Source: Heterocephalus glaber
Taxonomy: Eukaryota; Chordata; Mammalia; Rodentia; Bathyergidae
Assembly: GCF_000247695.1 (NCBI RefSeq)
Contig: NW_004624732.1
Span: 22,861,684 to 22,925,683 of the forward strand
Direction of reading: 5' to 3'
Length of the DNA: 64,000 bases
The notes under the pieces are model-generated. The model ran no database searches. It was not told where the DNA came from and worked only from the letters and a program-made list of their open reading frames with translations. The position numbers and the translations under genes were made by a program. Each line of letters opens with the position of its first letter. Position 1 is the stretch's first letter. Below, one piece after another: positions 45,659 through 57,090 of the stretch.

Positions 45659-46149
45659 ATTAAGAAAAAAACTGAGTCCCTGACTTCTTCCTCTTAGCTG
45701 GTTCCTTTATCATCTCACCCTGCTTTTCCTTCCCCCTGCCTAGTTCAGGCCTCAGGCTGTCTCCCCTGGGTGGTTCCCAAAGTCTTCTTTATCCATACAC
45801 CCTAGATGAGTCCCATGCCAGTCTCTACAACTCTACCTTGGTGGCAGGTCACCCTTTAAAATACTCATTAGAGATCTTGTTTAAGAGTCTCCTGTGGCTC
45901 CTACTTCCTCCTGTGTAACCAAGATAGGAAGCCCGACATCAGCTTCATTTTCCACCAGCCCAGGCTCCCCTATCTTCCTTACCCATATCCTTCTCCAGCT
46001 GTGGCTCATGTCATCTTGAAATCCTGATTCCCTTTGGTTTCCAGATGATATCCAGGGGCTTCCCACACATCGGTATCCACTTCATTTCACTCACTTTGCC
46101 TGCAGCACCCTCTATTTTTTCATAGACCTGAGGAAGTCTCATCTGTCTT
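45659..46149. other. Unclassified sequence
   Basis: I see no gene or repeat here. It is pyrimidine-rich at about 45685-45780. Confidence 0.35.
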
Positions 46150-46440
46150 TATCAGTCAGGGAAGCCTCACTGCTGTAACAAACAGCCTTACACCTTGATG
46201 ATGTGTGCTCATGTCCCCCATTTAGTGACCTCTTCTGTCCTTAGTTATTCAGGACCAAGTTCCTTCTGGCCAGTGGCTCAGCTTCCCAGGGCCTTCAAGC
46301 ACTCAGGTGCATCTTCTGCACCAGAGAAGAGTGGCAGGCCCTGTAGGATGGACAGGAAGAGTTTAGAGCCAGATTTGCAGAAAGTGAGAAGGGACACTTC
46401 ATTTCTGCTCATCTTCCATCAGCTGGGAGATGGAGCATGA
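46150..46440 (-). mobile_element. Possible ancient ERVL/MaLR-type LTR
   Basis: CTGCTGTAACAAACAGCCTT, then a GCAAGTTCCTT-type middle and ACTTCATTTCTGCTCATCTT, resembles the reverse complement of an old LTR family. Divergence is high. Confidence 0.35.
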
Positions 46441-46716
46441 TATCTTAGGGGCCAGAACTACCTGATCTCTTTCTCCACCCTTCACTTCTCCCCACTCCCT
46501 GCATTCAGGAAACTCTGCTCTATGGCAACCACCAAACACTAAGGGTTCTGCAGCACCAATGGAGTCTGTCCCACTGTACCCTCACATTTTGCATCAAAAG
46601 AGCCACAGTGTGTGTTGGAGCAATGCTTATTTGTTTTTAAAATGGTGGAACAAAGTGAAAGAAAACACAACCAGGTTTATACATATAAGTGGGAGAAGGA
46701 ATAAACTCTTATTCCT
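46441..46716. other. Unclassified sequence
   Basis: I see no gene here. Confidence 0.3.
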
Positions 46717-47122
46717 TGCTGTGGTTTGGAAGTGTTTCCCAAACACCTATGTGCTAAAGCCCACAGCACTATTGAGAGGTGGTAGGATCTTTAGAGGTGG
46801 AGCCTGGTGGGAGAAAGTTAGGTTATTGGAGGTGTCCCCATGATGGAGATAGTGAACCCCAACTCCTTGCTTCTTTCTCTCCTCCCCATCCCCCTCCTTT
46901 CTTCTTGCTCTCTTCTCTTCTCCCCTCTCCTCCCCCATCAAGCTCACCCTCAGAGCAGCTTTCCTTCTTCACATACTCCCACCATGATGTACCATACTGC
47001 CATAGACCCAAAGTGACAGAGCTAAGTAACTGAAACCTCTAAATTTATGAGCCAATATAAAACTTGCCTCTTTTAAAGTTATCTTAGGTATTTTGTTACA
47101 ACAGTGGAAAAGTCATTAACAC
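46717..47122 (+). mobile_element. MaLR LTR (MT/MST-like), plus orientation
   Basis: Starting TGCTGTGGTTTGGAAGTG, with TTAGAGGTGGAGCCTGGTGG, a pyrimidine-rich middle (46870-46945), then GTGACAGAGCTAAGTAACTG, ATTTATGAGCCAATATAAAA and ending AAGTCATTAACACA, it is a whole LTR in plus orientation. The opposite-strand frames of about 62-66 codons are shadows of the C/T tract. Confidence 0.72.
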
Positions 47123-47199
47123 AATATTCTCCTTTGATAAACAGGTACCTAAATTAGGGGATGGATGAACCAGGTGAAGGTGAAAGAGATCCTTTTCAT

Positions 47200-47400
47200 C
47201 ATTGGTTTGGCTCATTTGTTAGTGGACCAGACACTTTGCCACCCTTTTTATGTGTTGTCCCCACCCCATTGGTGGCAATCCTATGAAATTGATGCTATTA
47301 ACATGGATACTTTAAAAGATGAGGGAGCTGAGATTCACAAAGATGAGCATCTTGTTCAAGTTTATACCCTCCGAGAAGGATACAAGAGGAATTGAACACA
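47200..47400 (-). mobile_element. MIR SINE
   Basis: TTTGTTAGTGGACCAGACAC is a degraded reverse MIR head. CTTTAAAAGATGAGGGAGCT is the core and CTTGTTCAAGTTTATACC follows. Confidence 0.55.
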
Positions 47401-47476
47401 AGCATCCCACTCTGAATGGTATACGTGACAATAGAGGACATGTGTTAGAAGGAGAATAATTACCTACCATGGTATG

Positions 47477-47860
47477 GGTGTTGGTCTGATTTCAGTTACT
47501 TTGACAAAACATGTGAAATAATAAACTGAAAAGAGGAAAGGTTTATTTTGGTTCACAGTTTTGGAGGTTTTATTCCATCATCAGTTAGTCTTGTGGTTTT
47601 TTTTGTGGAGAGACAGTACATCATGACACAAGACCATAATGGAGCAAACCATTATCCTCATTGCCAAAGCCTAAACAGAGAGAAAGAGGAAGGACTGAGG
47701 CTCCAATGTCTCCTTTGAGGCCATGCTTCCAATGACCTAACCTTCTCCCATGAGGTCTCAGCTTTTAAAGGTACCATGACCTCCCAGTAGCATACAGGCT
47801 AGCAATCAAACCTTCAACACAGAGGCCAGTGGTAGATATTCCAGATCTGAACTAAAGCAG
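47477..47860 (-). mobile_element. MaLR LTR (MT-like), minus orientation
   Basis: GATTTCAGTTACTTTGACAA, AGAGGAAAGGTTTATTTTGG, ACAGTACATCATGACACAAG and TATTCCAGATCTGAACTAAAG follow the family. It faces the plus-strand LTR at 46717, so two related LTRs lie in inverted orientation about 350 bases apart. Confidence 0.7.
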
Positions 47861-48779
47861 GTGTGTATTAGAGAAGTCAGCTAGAGACCAGTTGGAAACC
47901 ATCTCAGCCTTGTAGCAGAATAGAGACATGTCTGCTGAGCTTCCATGATGCCAGGAGAAGTATCCTTCTTCCAGGTACCCATCAACTTGGCCCATGTTCT
48001 CACTAGAGCCAAACAGGACAATGACAAACAAATCAATGGCAGTTTTGTATCTCTTTCATATGCAGAACAGACTTCCTCAGCTGTTCTGCCTGCAGGCTGA
48101 GATCCCCAAGGATGTGTCTATCTATCCTAGGACAGCAAAGGACAAATGTTGATATTCCAAGCTTTGTGTTTCATTTGTAAATTAGAAGTACTTACCTATT
48201 AATTCATATCCTCACCATTTTTGTTATTACTTGTGATCACTCAAATTATTTGTAACTGGTTTTTATGAGGCTCTGAATCTTCAGTGTTGAGGGTCTAAAA
48301 TTGTCATTCAGTCTAAATTAATGGTAGTTTTGTTGGCTCATTATTTCTGACATCTGGTTGGAAGTGCAAAGCAATAACTATTAGGTAATAATCGCAGTCA
48401 ACTCTGATTAGAAACTAATAACATTAGCAATAAACTTTAAGTGTGGCTGCTATGAAGCTTGATCTAAAGGAAAGAATACAGAGCTGTTGTGTGATGGAGA
48501 GAAACTGGAGCAGGTGGCTAGGACTCACCTCATGGCTCCTGCCGGATTGGACCATGGCACATGGGTGACTTATATTACCAAAATCAAAATCCAGTTTTGT
48601 AGGAGGAAAGAAAAATGATGGTAGATAAAAATGCACTGCTTGGATGGAAATATAGCAAAAGGATCTTCCATATTTCTAAATAATTCACCAAGATTCCAAT
48701 ATTTTTCTCTCAATATTTTCCTTCCTTCTACAAAAAATATACAGAAAGTCTTCTCTTGTGTTCATAATTTCTGATGTTT
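47861..48779. other. Unclassified sequence
   Basis: I recognise no gene or repeat here. Confidence 0.4.
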
Positions 48780-49010
48780 ATTGAACCCTAATTGTGGACC
48801 AGTCCCTCTTGTAGGCACTTCGCATCTGTCATTGCATGCCATCCTCAATAAAAGTATATTGGATCATGGCTATTGCTATTCCCATTTACAGATGAGGAAA
48901 CTGAGGCACAGAGACAAAGTCACCTGACCCAGGTCACACAGCTAGAACAGTAGTAGAGCTAAGCCTGTGACTCCTTGAATCCCATACTCTCTAACCGCTA
49001 TGCCACACTG
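48780..49010 (-). mobile_element. MIR SINE, well preserved
   Basis: TGATGTTTATTGAACCCTAA is the head, then CCATTTACAGATGAGGAAAC, TGAGGCACAGAGACAAAG and CCCAGGTCACACAGCTAGA give the best-conserved core in the window, and TCCCATACTCTCTAACCGCT is the tRNA-like end. Confidence 0.9.
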
Positions 49011-49035
49011 TCGTGTTTGCTTTCGTTTTGCAAAA

Positions 49036-49105
49036 AGCTTTATTGAGCACCTAGAATTTGCCAAGCACTCTTCCATGAGTATTAGTGCAACATTCTTACA
49101 AAAAG
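49036..49105 (-). mobile_element. Second MIR-type fragment
   Basis: AAGCTTTATTGAGCACCTAG and TTTGCCAAGCACTC repeat the reverse MIR head directly after the first MIR. Confidence 0.55.
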
Positions 49106-49129
49106 AAACAAACAGATAATATCATAAAT

Positions 49130-49570
49130 CTTTCTTTTCAACAAAATACAGTGAAAATTACATCAAACTGAAAAAGGAAATTGTAGAAGACATCAGAAAA
49201 TGGAAACATTTCATGTTCCTAGTTAGCCAGAACCAACACAATCAAAATGGCTATACTTCTAAAACTAATATACAGATTTAATGCAATTCCAGTCAAAATA
49301 CCAATGCCATTTCTCACACAACTAGAAAAAAACTCCTAAAATTTATATGCAATCAGAAGAGACCCCAAATAGCAAAAGCAATCCTGGGTAACAAAACCAA
49401 AGCAGATGGCATCAAAATCACAGACTTGAAGTTGTATTGTAAAGCTACAGTGATTAAAACAGCAAGGCACTGGCACAAAAATAGACATGAGAATCAACGG
49501 AACAGAATAGAAGATGGAGAAACAACCCCAGGCACACACAGCTATTTTATCTTTGTCAAATGAACATCTC
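49130..49570 (+). mobile_element. L1 ORF2 fragment
   Basis: CAATGCCATTTCTCACACA, GGCATCAAAATCACAGACTT, GTATTGTAAAGCTACAGTGA, AAAACAGCAAGGCACTGGCA and CAGAATAGAAGATGGAGAAA run in order through the ORF2 part after the reverse transcriptase. There is no long open frame and no A-tail, so it is a broken internal piece. Confidence 0.8.
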
Positions 49571-49753
49571 TTTTAAAATTTGAAACCCTTTTCCCAGAGA
49601 TGCTTCTCATCTCTTTCTTGTTTTATTTGCTTCCATGGGACATTTTGCCACTGAGCAAACTGTAGGTGCTAGTTAGCTAGTTAGTAGGTTCATGGTTAAT
49701 TTCTCTGCCCGTCTTCCTCTTCGGTATAACTTCTAAGATGTAACTGAACACAC
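49571..49753. other. Short unclassified gap
   Basis: I see nothing notable here. Confidence 0.3.
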
Positions 49754-49982
49754 TGTGCTAGTCAGCTTTCCATCATTGTGACAAAATGGCTAAGAAAGAA
49801 GATATGAAGGAGGTTACATATATTTTGACTCAAGATTTCAGTCCATGGTCATTTGCTGCCATTGTTTGGGCCCTCTAGTGAGGCCGAAGATCATGGTAGT
49901 CACACGTGGCAGAGGAAAGGTGCTCACCTCATTGCATCTTGGGAGGAACAGGGGAGAGGCAGAGGGAGAGAGAGGAGAAGAA

Positions 49983-50042
<60 letters not shown>

Positions 50043-50239
50043 AGGGGGAGGAGGAGGAAGAAAAAGAGGAGGGGATGAAGAGGAGAAGGGACCACAGCCC
50101 CAATATGCCTGACAAAGGCACACCCCAGGGACCTAACTCCACCACTAGGCCCCACCTCCTGAAGCTTCCACCACCTCCCAGTAGCTCCGAGCCCTCAGCA
50201 CATGGCCTTTGGGGGACATTCCAGATTCAAAGCATAACA
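49754..50239 (-). mobile_element. MaLR LTR (MT-like), nearly complete
   Basis: TGTGCTAGTCAGCTTTCCAT, CAAGATTTCAGTCCATGGTC, AAGATCATGGTAGTCACACG, TAGGCCCCACCTCCTGAAGC and CCAGATTCAAAGCATAACA are in order, with TG...CA ends. A long (GAAA)n run lies inside. I see no flanking direct repeat. Confidence 0.8.
49979..50042. repeat. (GAAA)n microsatellite
   Basis: About 16 units of GAAA lie in the purine-rich part of the LTR. They cause long Lys/Glu/Arg-rich frames on the plus strand and Phe/Leu/Ser-rich frames on the minus strand. Confidence 0.97.
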
Positions 50240-50544
50240 GAGTCTATTCTGTACACTGCTGTATTCTTGGTGCTTAGGATGGCATCTAGCAAACAGTAGA
50301 TACACAACTCATGTATATTTAATAAATAAATAGACTCTATCACTAAGGATCTTATCTGTTTATACAACCAACCTGAACTCACCCTTTCCTGAAAATACAG
50401 CCCTGTAAGACATTTTATGAAGTAGTCTAAGGTTAGTACCAAGAATCTTCAAGCTAGAGTTTTGTAGGCTCATGGTCTGAGGTCTTTCCAGGTCCAAGGA
50501 CAGAGAAAGATCTTTTGGGGAAATGCAGACTGGAGCACAGAGGC
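50240..50544. other. Unclassified sequence
   Basis: I see no gene or repeat here. Confidence 0.35.
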
Positions 50545-50720
50545 AGGAGCAAATGCTTGGTTTATATCCTGACATTGCTACTTACAAACTCTGGTGCTCA
50601 TTCCCTTGAAAGAGTTATTCAACTTCTCTGAGTCCGTTTCCTCGCCTGTGAGCTGACGATATACCCACCAGGTAACTGTGCTGTGAAGATGAAATTGAAT
50701 ATTGCATGCAGACAGCCAAG
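50545..50720 (+). mobile_element. MIR SINE
   Basis: TTGCTACTTACAAACTCTGG, TTATTCAACTTCTCTGAGTC and CGTTTCCTCGCCTGTGAGCT follow the MIR consensus in plus orientation, ending in a CTGTGAAGATGAAATTGAAT-like tail. Confidence 0.72.
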
Positions 50721-51549
50721 CTCACATCCACCACATGGAGCTCAGCACTGCAGATTTCACTTCTCCTTCCCATGGAAATGCTGGAAGGAGAAGGCAAATA
50801 CAAGAAGTGTGACAGCTCTTTGGAATGGCCTATGCATTGAGCAAGGAAATAGGCTGAAGTGAAGTGATAGCCAATGACGTCAGCAGATCCAGCTGGCCTT
50901 GAAAGACAACAGAAATTCAAATATACAAATTAATTTGTTTCCCCCAAACAAAAGTCTCCTGATAATCTAGCTGATCTCATCCACCTGTCATGAGGACTCA
51001 AACTGCATGCAAGTCCCATTGCTGCAGGTGTGGGTGGAGCCTCAAGCTCAAGTGTGGTCTGGAGCGCCACCGTGGTCTTTATATGATATGAGCGTCATGG
51101 CAAGCATTGCTCTGGGCCCCAGATCTGTATAATACTAACCCTTCCTATGCCTACAACTCTAGAACAGGCATCAGGAGAGGGCAGAGAATGATGACTCTAA
51201 GGCACTTACCAAGTATTATTACCCCCTTTCCCAAACATCCGGAGTCCCTGTTGCCTAAAATTCAGAGTGAGGCATCTTGGCAGAGCTTTTAATGTTCCTT
51301 AAAATCTGGCCCCATCATGTGTCCCCACAATCTTTTATAACACTGTTAGAACATAACTCACCTAGTTATCATTCCTCAAACTTACCACACACTTCCACAG
51401 CTCCTCAATTTCACTCCTGCTCTTCCTCTTCTTGAAACCCCTTCTTCCACTTACCCATTTCATCAGCTCACCCCAGGCTTTCCAGGCTCTCCACAGGAAG
51501 GCACCACACCTCTGGCTGAGCTGAGGAAAAGCAGGCAGAAGGTGACTGC
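50721..51549. other. Unclassified sequence
   Basis: I see no gene or repeat here. Confidence 0.4.
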
Positions 51550-51760
51550 TGTTTGCTGATCTCCTACTGCTGTACCAGGCCCTGGGATGAATGATCACAG
51601 AGATAGGTTGTTTTAATCTTCAGAATAACTCTTGGGTTATGCATTACCCCGATTCTACAGAGGAGAACTCTGATCTGTAAGAAATCAGCATAACCTTGTT
51701 CCCAAAGTCACAATTTGGAAGCATAATAAAGAGACCTGACCCAGATCCAGGGCCCCTTAC
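51550..51760 (-). mobile_element. MIR SINE
   Basis: CCTACTGCTGTACCAGGCCC is the head. TTCTACAGAGGAGAACTCTG and a TTGTTCCCAAAGTCACAATT-type segment follow. It is diverged. Confidence 0.6.
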
Positions 51761-52346
51761 ATCCACTGCCTCCCCTCATGTGCTTAGTGTTTCCGGTGCC
51801 TAGGATGGATAACTAAAGCTCTGCTGGTTTCATGGCCACCTTGATGGTGTGCTCTGGCTCTGACCTTGCTTCTTTGTCTCTGCCCAGTGGCTGCCTGGAT
51901 GAAGCACTCAGCTCTCCCTGGCACTTCCCTCTCATGGCCTCTAGTGACAAATGTTAGAAGGACATTAGTTTTTACTCAGCTCATCAAGCTCATTGCCAAA
52001 GATGTCTACCTTTGGGTCTTAGTTTAGACCAGAAAGGAAGGAAAGTAACTACTGTGCAAACAGAAGTCATTGAGGCCCAATTACCTGGCAACGTGTGGCA
52101 CAGAAGTGGTCAAACAGATGAATGCACTACAGGGTCTCTAAGTACCACGTGGCAGAGTCCTTGCTTGTCAAACCTTCACTTAGCCTGCTGAAGGTTCACC
52201 CAGGCCCCTCCTTGCACTTGCTTGTAAACTCCCATTTTAACAAACAGCACTGCTATGTCAGCTTAGCAAGAACTACCCCCACCCTCCATACCAGGTCAGG
52301 GTCCTCATCTTCCATCATACCCCAAGAGATATCTAAGCTAGAATTC
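51761..52346. other. Unclassified sequence
   Basis: I see no gene or repeat here. Confidence 0.4.
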
Positions 52347-52594
52347 TGTTAGGTCAGGTGAACCAGAATCCCTCTGATTGCTGATATTTCCTGTTAATCA
52401 TTTTATATCTACCCACCCCTATTGCTCCTTGGCTGTTCATCCCCACCTGCTATGTGGTGCTTGGAGTTGAAGTCTACCTTCCTCCCCCAATGCAGTATCC
52501 CATTACCCTGGTCCGCACACCTGTCAAGATGTTCCTGAGTAAAGTCTGCCATACTATGCATTAACAAGCATGACTGAATAATCCTCCCTCGACA
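52347..52594 (+). mobile_element. ERVL-type solo LTR
   Basis: A 248-base unit starts TGTTAGGTCA and ends CCTCGACA. It has a TGCTCCTTGGCTGTTCATCC box, a GTCCGCACACCTGTCA region and AGTAAAGTCTGCC (a polyadenylation-like signal) near 52540, as in ERVL-type LTRs. I see no flanking duplication. The family name is uncertain. Confidence 0.5.
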
Positions 52595-53724
52595 CTATCT
52601 TGGGCCAGCCACTGGAAGCCTCCTTCCCATTTCCCCCGCTATGTTTGTCCCAGGTACCACCCCAGGCTCTTTGGTCTCCTTGCTCTTTGTGGGGCCCCAA
52701 GCTACTCATGAGGGTTCTCTGTTTATATCTCCAGGTGAATGCCTTCCTTCAGGCCAACTCTGTGTCCCACTGCCGCTGGGTACCTTCTCCCACATGTGCC
52801 AGCCACAACAAAACTCAAGCCTGGAACAGCCATGATAATCCTTCCTCCTTCTCAATAAGTTCTTGCTCTTCCTAATTCCTTTCTTCCATATGAAGACACT
52901 CACTGCATCACAAATCATAGAAGTTGACCCCTTCAACTTGCCCCTGTCTAATCGATTACTGAATTCTGGAAATTAGCATTCACAATAGCTGTCATTTTTC
53001 CTCTATTCAAGGGCCACTGCTGTAACTTGGGACTTATCTCTCAATTGGTCTCCTGGCCCCATTTTATCACCACCATTTATGAGCCACAAAGATGTTAGCC
53101 CCATCTTTCTGAAGTACAAATCTGATTGTGAACTCTCCTACCAAATCTATGAGCATCTCTCCACTACTTTGAAAGCAAAACATATTGCACCTTAGAATGC
53201 ACTGCACCTTGTGGTCATCTGAATCTCTATTCAAAGAACAAGGTCTCTGAGTGGTTTGTCTTTGTGTTCCTGCTGACTATTCTAGATGCCAGCATAGGGC
53301 CAATTAATACATGAGTACACTGCCAAATGTCTGAAAACATGAGCAAATGAAAGAACTAACCCATGGAGGGAACATCTAAGAACTCTGCTAAGGTCAACAT
53401 TTCTGAAAGAAATGTTCAGAGAGTAAAATTTCTATTCTCCCCTTTATACTCACAGCTACCAGAACTACCAGACACTTTCCTGCCTCTTCATTAAACTGGT
53501 TTTGGGCTACATTAGCCCAGGCAGGATAGAGAAGAGAAGAAAAGAACTCTTTTTAAAGGGTACATTTCCCTCATTTAGTTTTCTGAGCTACTAAAACTTA
53601 ATGCAAAAGTTCTTATGCATCTGGGGAGAACCAAATGCAAAGAATCTCATATAGGAACCTGGGTTTCTTCATCCAAAGTACTGAGAAAGGGCACTTGTCA
53701 CCAAATCTCAAATGTGATGTTCAT
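52595..53724. other. Unclassified sequence
   Basis: I recognise no gene or repeat here. Overlapping frames near 52600-52936 show no known domain. Confidence 0.4.
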
Positions 53725-53885
53725 AAGAATATTCTGATGACTTCCTTAAAAATTTTCATCTCATCTCCTGATTCTGATTCAGTGGGTCTGGGGAGGGACC
53801 CAGGAAACATTTTAATGAGCAAGGTCACAGGTGTTTCTGGTGCAGGTGGTCCAGGAATCACACTTTAAAAGCACTGCTTTAGGTG
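53725..53885 (+). mobile_element. MER5A-like hAT MITE
   Basis: CTGATTCTGATTCAGTGGGT, CTGGGGAGGGACCCAGGAAA, TGGTGCAGGTGGTCCAGGAA and TCACACTTTAAAAGCACTG follow MER5A in plus orientation. Confidence 0.82.
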
Positions 53886-54104
53886 TTTGGTAAACATTCC
53901 TACTGGTTCCTAAGCTGAATATAATTTTCTTTGATTTTTCAAAAACCTACTCCAGGACAAAGTGCTCTGAAGAGCAAGTATATTTGATATTCTATTCAGG
54001 ACTAATGGGAGCAATCAGTTCTTCTCAGCTTGGAGAGCCCATTAGGAGAGCAGATGAGCTAAGTATTTAGATGTTCAAGATGCATTTGGAATATCATTCA
54101 CAAC
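53886..54104. other. Unclassified short gap
   Basis: I see nothing notable here. It may be the diverged leading part of the local duplication. Confidence 0.3.
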
Positions 54105-54385
54105 TCCTCTCACAGGAAAAACTAAAAACAATTCTACTGCTGAGAGAGGCTGTTTGTGTCCGTGTGCATGTGGGCGTACACACAAATACACACAAGCATG
54201 CCCACTCACAGGTGCACATGCTGCCACGTGGATTGATTAAGTCCATCTCACTTCAATAAACCCAAATATTCTTGTGCTACCAATTTCACCATTTGGGGGT
54301 AAAGTTAACAACATTCAGAGGAAAATTTAAAATTAAATCTGTAAGTCTAATACGGACAGAGAAGGGTTGTGTGGAAGGAAAAACA
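54105..54385 (+). repeat. Diverged local duplication, copy 1
   Basis: This segment resembles 55838-56095 in order and spacing: a CAGGAAAAACTAAAAA start, a purine/pyrimidine CA-rich box (54155-54210), TGCCACGTGGATTGATTAAG, CTACCAATTTCACCATTTGG, AAAGTTAACAACATTCAGAG and AGAAGGGTTGTGTGGAAGG. No known repeat name fits. It could be an old duplication or two copies of an unnamed family. Confidence 0.6.
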
Positions 54386-54398
54386 ATTGCATTTGTAA

Positions 54399-54573
54399 GC
54401 TGGACATGGTGTCACAAACCTATCCCCAGCACTCTGGAAGGCCGAGGGTTGCAAGTTCAAGCCCAGCCTGGGCAACTTAGTAACTTAGTGAGTCCCTGAC
54501 TCAAAATAAAAAATAAAAGAATGACAAAGGCCCTGGTTTAATCCCCAGTACTACCACCACCACAAAAAAAAAA
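54399..54573 (+). mobile_element. B1-dID dimeric SINE
   Basis: AGCTGGACATGGTGTCACAA, CCCAGCACTCTGGAAGGCC, CAAGTTCAAGCCCAGCCTGG and CAACTTAGTAACTTAGTGAG are the B1 half. An A-rich linker follows, then a shortened ID half (CCTGGTTTAATCCCCAGTAC) and the A-tail. The ID A-box region is deleted. It lies just after copy 1 of the local duplication. Confidence 0.88.
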
Positions 54574-55837
54574 AGTCACATTAGTGTCTCCACAGTACAT
54601 TATAAACTAGATGTAGAAACTCCAGAGCCAAGTTTTAGTGCACAGAAAAAGCCAAGTTCCAGCTGCACATCCCAATACAGACACACACACACACATTTAA
54701 AAGTGAAAAAAATATTAAAATTTTAAATTATTAGTATGAATATTATAATTTCTCTTTACATTACACAATGCTAGATAAGTACAAATCTAAGACCACTAAA
54801 CTCAATTCAGATACAATGTGTATTTCATGGCTTATACATGTGTATGTACTTCATTCTGACAAGAAGAGTGCAAACCCTATGCAAACCCTGTACAAAACAA
54901 CCCTATAATTGATTGTTTTAATTTTTCTTTCACTTTGAATATGTGCATGTTTTCCCCAAAACACTGGAAGCTGAAAGTTGACAGCTTCCTTACCACACTG
55001 ACCTTGGATTGGCTCTGAGACTTTTTCAACACCCTGTGGATCCATCAGAATGTTGGGTTCGTGGGGCATGATGAATTCTGTACTCATGTGGGCATCAGTG
55101 GACATGTGGACTCTCCATTGTCCCATTGGACTTCACTTCTAAAACACAAGTTCAAAGAAAAAATGATTAAGAATATGAAGATGGCAGCACCAAAACACAA
55201 AAGCAAGCACCAAGCCTCCTGTGTGTAGGACCATGGAAGTGCCCTGTGTGCTCTGTGGAGCCTGGTGGCCATCCAGACCTAGACTGTGATGGAGGCAATT
55301 GTGAGAAATCTGGAGGTTGGAGACTATGGACCTGAATTGGAGAAGATGAGGGAGAGGAAAAACTGCCCTGGGAGGGGGCTGCTTTCAAAGTCAGTGGGGC
55401 AGAGGTGAGTGAAAAGGGCTGCTGCTGAAGGGCTGACACCCATGAGAAGGAGAAAGGATGAAGGGAGGGATGAACGTGAACTGAGAGGGAGCCAAGCCTA
55501 TGGTGACTGAAGGAAAGCTCACAGTGCCCCACAGGGAACCTCAGGAAAAGTCATCAGTGCCTCAGAGGAGGGGTGGGGGAGCTGCAGGAAGCCACTGAAT
55601 TAGCCCAGCTTCCGGTCTCCAGCAGGTCCAGCTGTGGGTGGACAGGAGATACAGGTTTGAAAGAAGTTCAGCGCTTTATGACACCAGACTTGACAATTGA
55701 ACTACAGAATTGCAGCTGTTTTTCTGACTAAAAGGGGATGGTTCATTATCTAAGAGTGGCAGCACATTCCAGAGTCTGTCCATGATCATGGCAGCCGAGG
55801 TACTGAGAGGCAACAGTCCACTATTTGTTTGACTTCG
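54574..55837. other. Unclassified sequence between the duplication copies
   Basis: I recognise no gene or repeat here apart from a short (CA)n run at 54679-54695. A minus-strand 121-codon frame (55167-55532) has no known domain. Confidence 0.4.
54679..54695. repeat. (CA)n run
   Basis: This is a short CA repeat of about eight units. Confidence 0.8.
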
Positions 55838-56095
55838 ACAGAAGGGCTAAAAGTGTTTTTAATTTGTGCAAGGAAATGTTTCCCTGTGCGCGCACACACA
55901 TATGGCACACACCCCTGCATGCTCGAGTGCACATACACATAACTCTGCCACAGGGATCCACTAAGATCGTTTTACTTTCTATACACAGAAAGATTTGTGT
56001 CACCTATTTCACTATTGGGAATGAAAAGTTAACTCAAAATCTAATCTACAGCTCTAATAAGGAGGAAGCAGGGTTGTATAAAGAAAAATGTCATA
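55838..56095 (+). repeat. Diverged local duplication, copy 2
   Basis: Counterpart of 54105-54385: CAGAAGGGCTAAAAGTG, the CA-rich box (55888-55940), TGCCACAGGGATCCACTAAG, CACCTATTTCACTATTGGGA, AAAAGTTAACTCAAAATCTA and AGCAGGGTTGTATAAAG. Similarity is moderate and spread along the unit, with transitions and small indels. Confidence 0.6.
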
Positions 56096-56884
56096 TCTGC
56101 TTCGTTGTCTATTATGAATGTAAAAACATAAGATGAAAGACTCTGGGGCTTAACTTCCTCCACAGTTCTACTGGATTTTGTTGGGGTGGTTTTTTTTTAC
56201 CAGTTTGTATGTTTTCCTTTCTTTTCTTTTTCTTGCTTACTTGTTCATTTATTTTAGTGATGGTATGATAATTATGTCTGACATGAACTTAGGTCACAGA
56301 CCTGTGCCCAGCTCAGAATCCAGAGGATGTTTCTTAAAGGCATCCCCCCAAGTCCAAATTAAAGTTCATTGAAAATGAACTGTGAATTATTTGCAACAAT
56401 ACACTAACATACACTATATACTCACCATAGTGCTTAGCTAAAGATTTCTGGCCACCTCAAACTGATGGTTGGTTGCTAGTACTTAACCCTGAAGTCAAAA
56501 GAAATAAATCATGCATCTTTGAGCTGCAAAGAAAGAACCAATGTGAACCATAGTATTTTCTATTGTATTCTATAGGGAGGAGACTCTACCTTTTTGGGTC
56601 ATAGCAAAGTATCTGATTCTGAATTTTAGACCACTTTTTCTATTTGCAACATAAAAACAGATTTTTGAGGGGTTTTTTTAATGATTTATAGTTCTACTAG
56701 CACAAATATATAGGCAAAATTAGTAAATCTCATCTAGCCAGAGCTGTCTGCAAAAATCATTTGTATTCTCAACAATAATTTCAAAACTTTTACATTTCCA
56801 CCTTAGTCTCTAACCCTAACATTCTTTCTTTCCTGAAAGACCATTTCAAGCAGCTACTACGGCAACTGGAATAAGTGATTGTGT
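56096..56884. other. Unclassified sequence
   Basis: I see no gene or repeat here. Confidence 0.4.
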
Positions 56885-57090
56885 CAAACACCATTTCTGA
56901 GGTCTTTCTGTGTGCTAGGCTCTATTTTAAGGATTCCACTTATCTTGACCACTTGGTCTTTACCACAACACTATGCATGTTACAGATGCTGATAGTGAAG
57001 CCAGAGTGTCCCCAGCTTGCTCAAGTCCTCTAGCTACTAGCAGCAGGACAGAGAGGCAGACCCAACAGGCTGGCACTGTGTTCTTGTCCT
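56885..57090 (-). mobile_element. MIR SINE
   Basis: TCTTTCTGTGTGCTAGGCTC is the head. TTACAGATGCTGATAGTGAA is the core and CAGCTTGCTCAAGTCCTCTAG follows, then the tRNA-like end. Confidence 0.75.

Noticed and set aside
49853..50299. 148-codon plus-strand ORF rich in Lys, Glu and Arg
   Set aside because: It is produced by a (GAAA)n microsatellite within a MaLR LTR.
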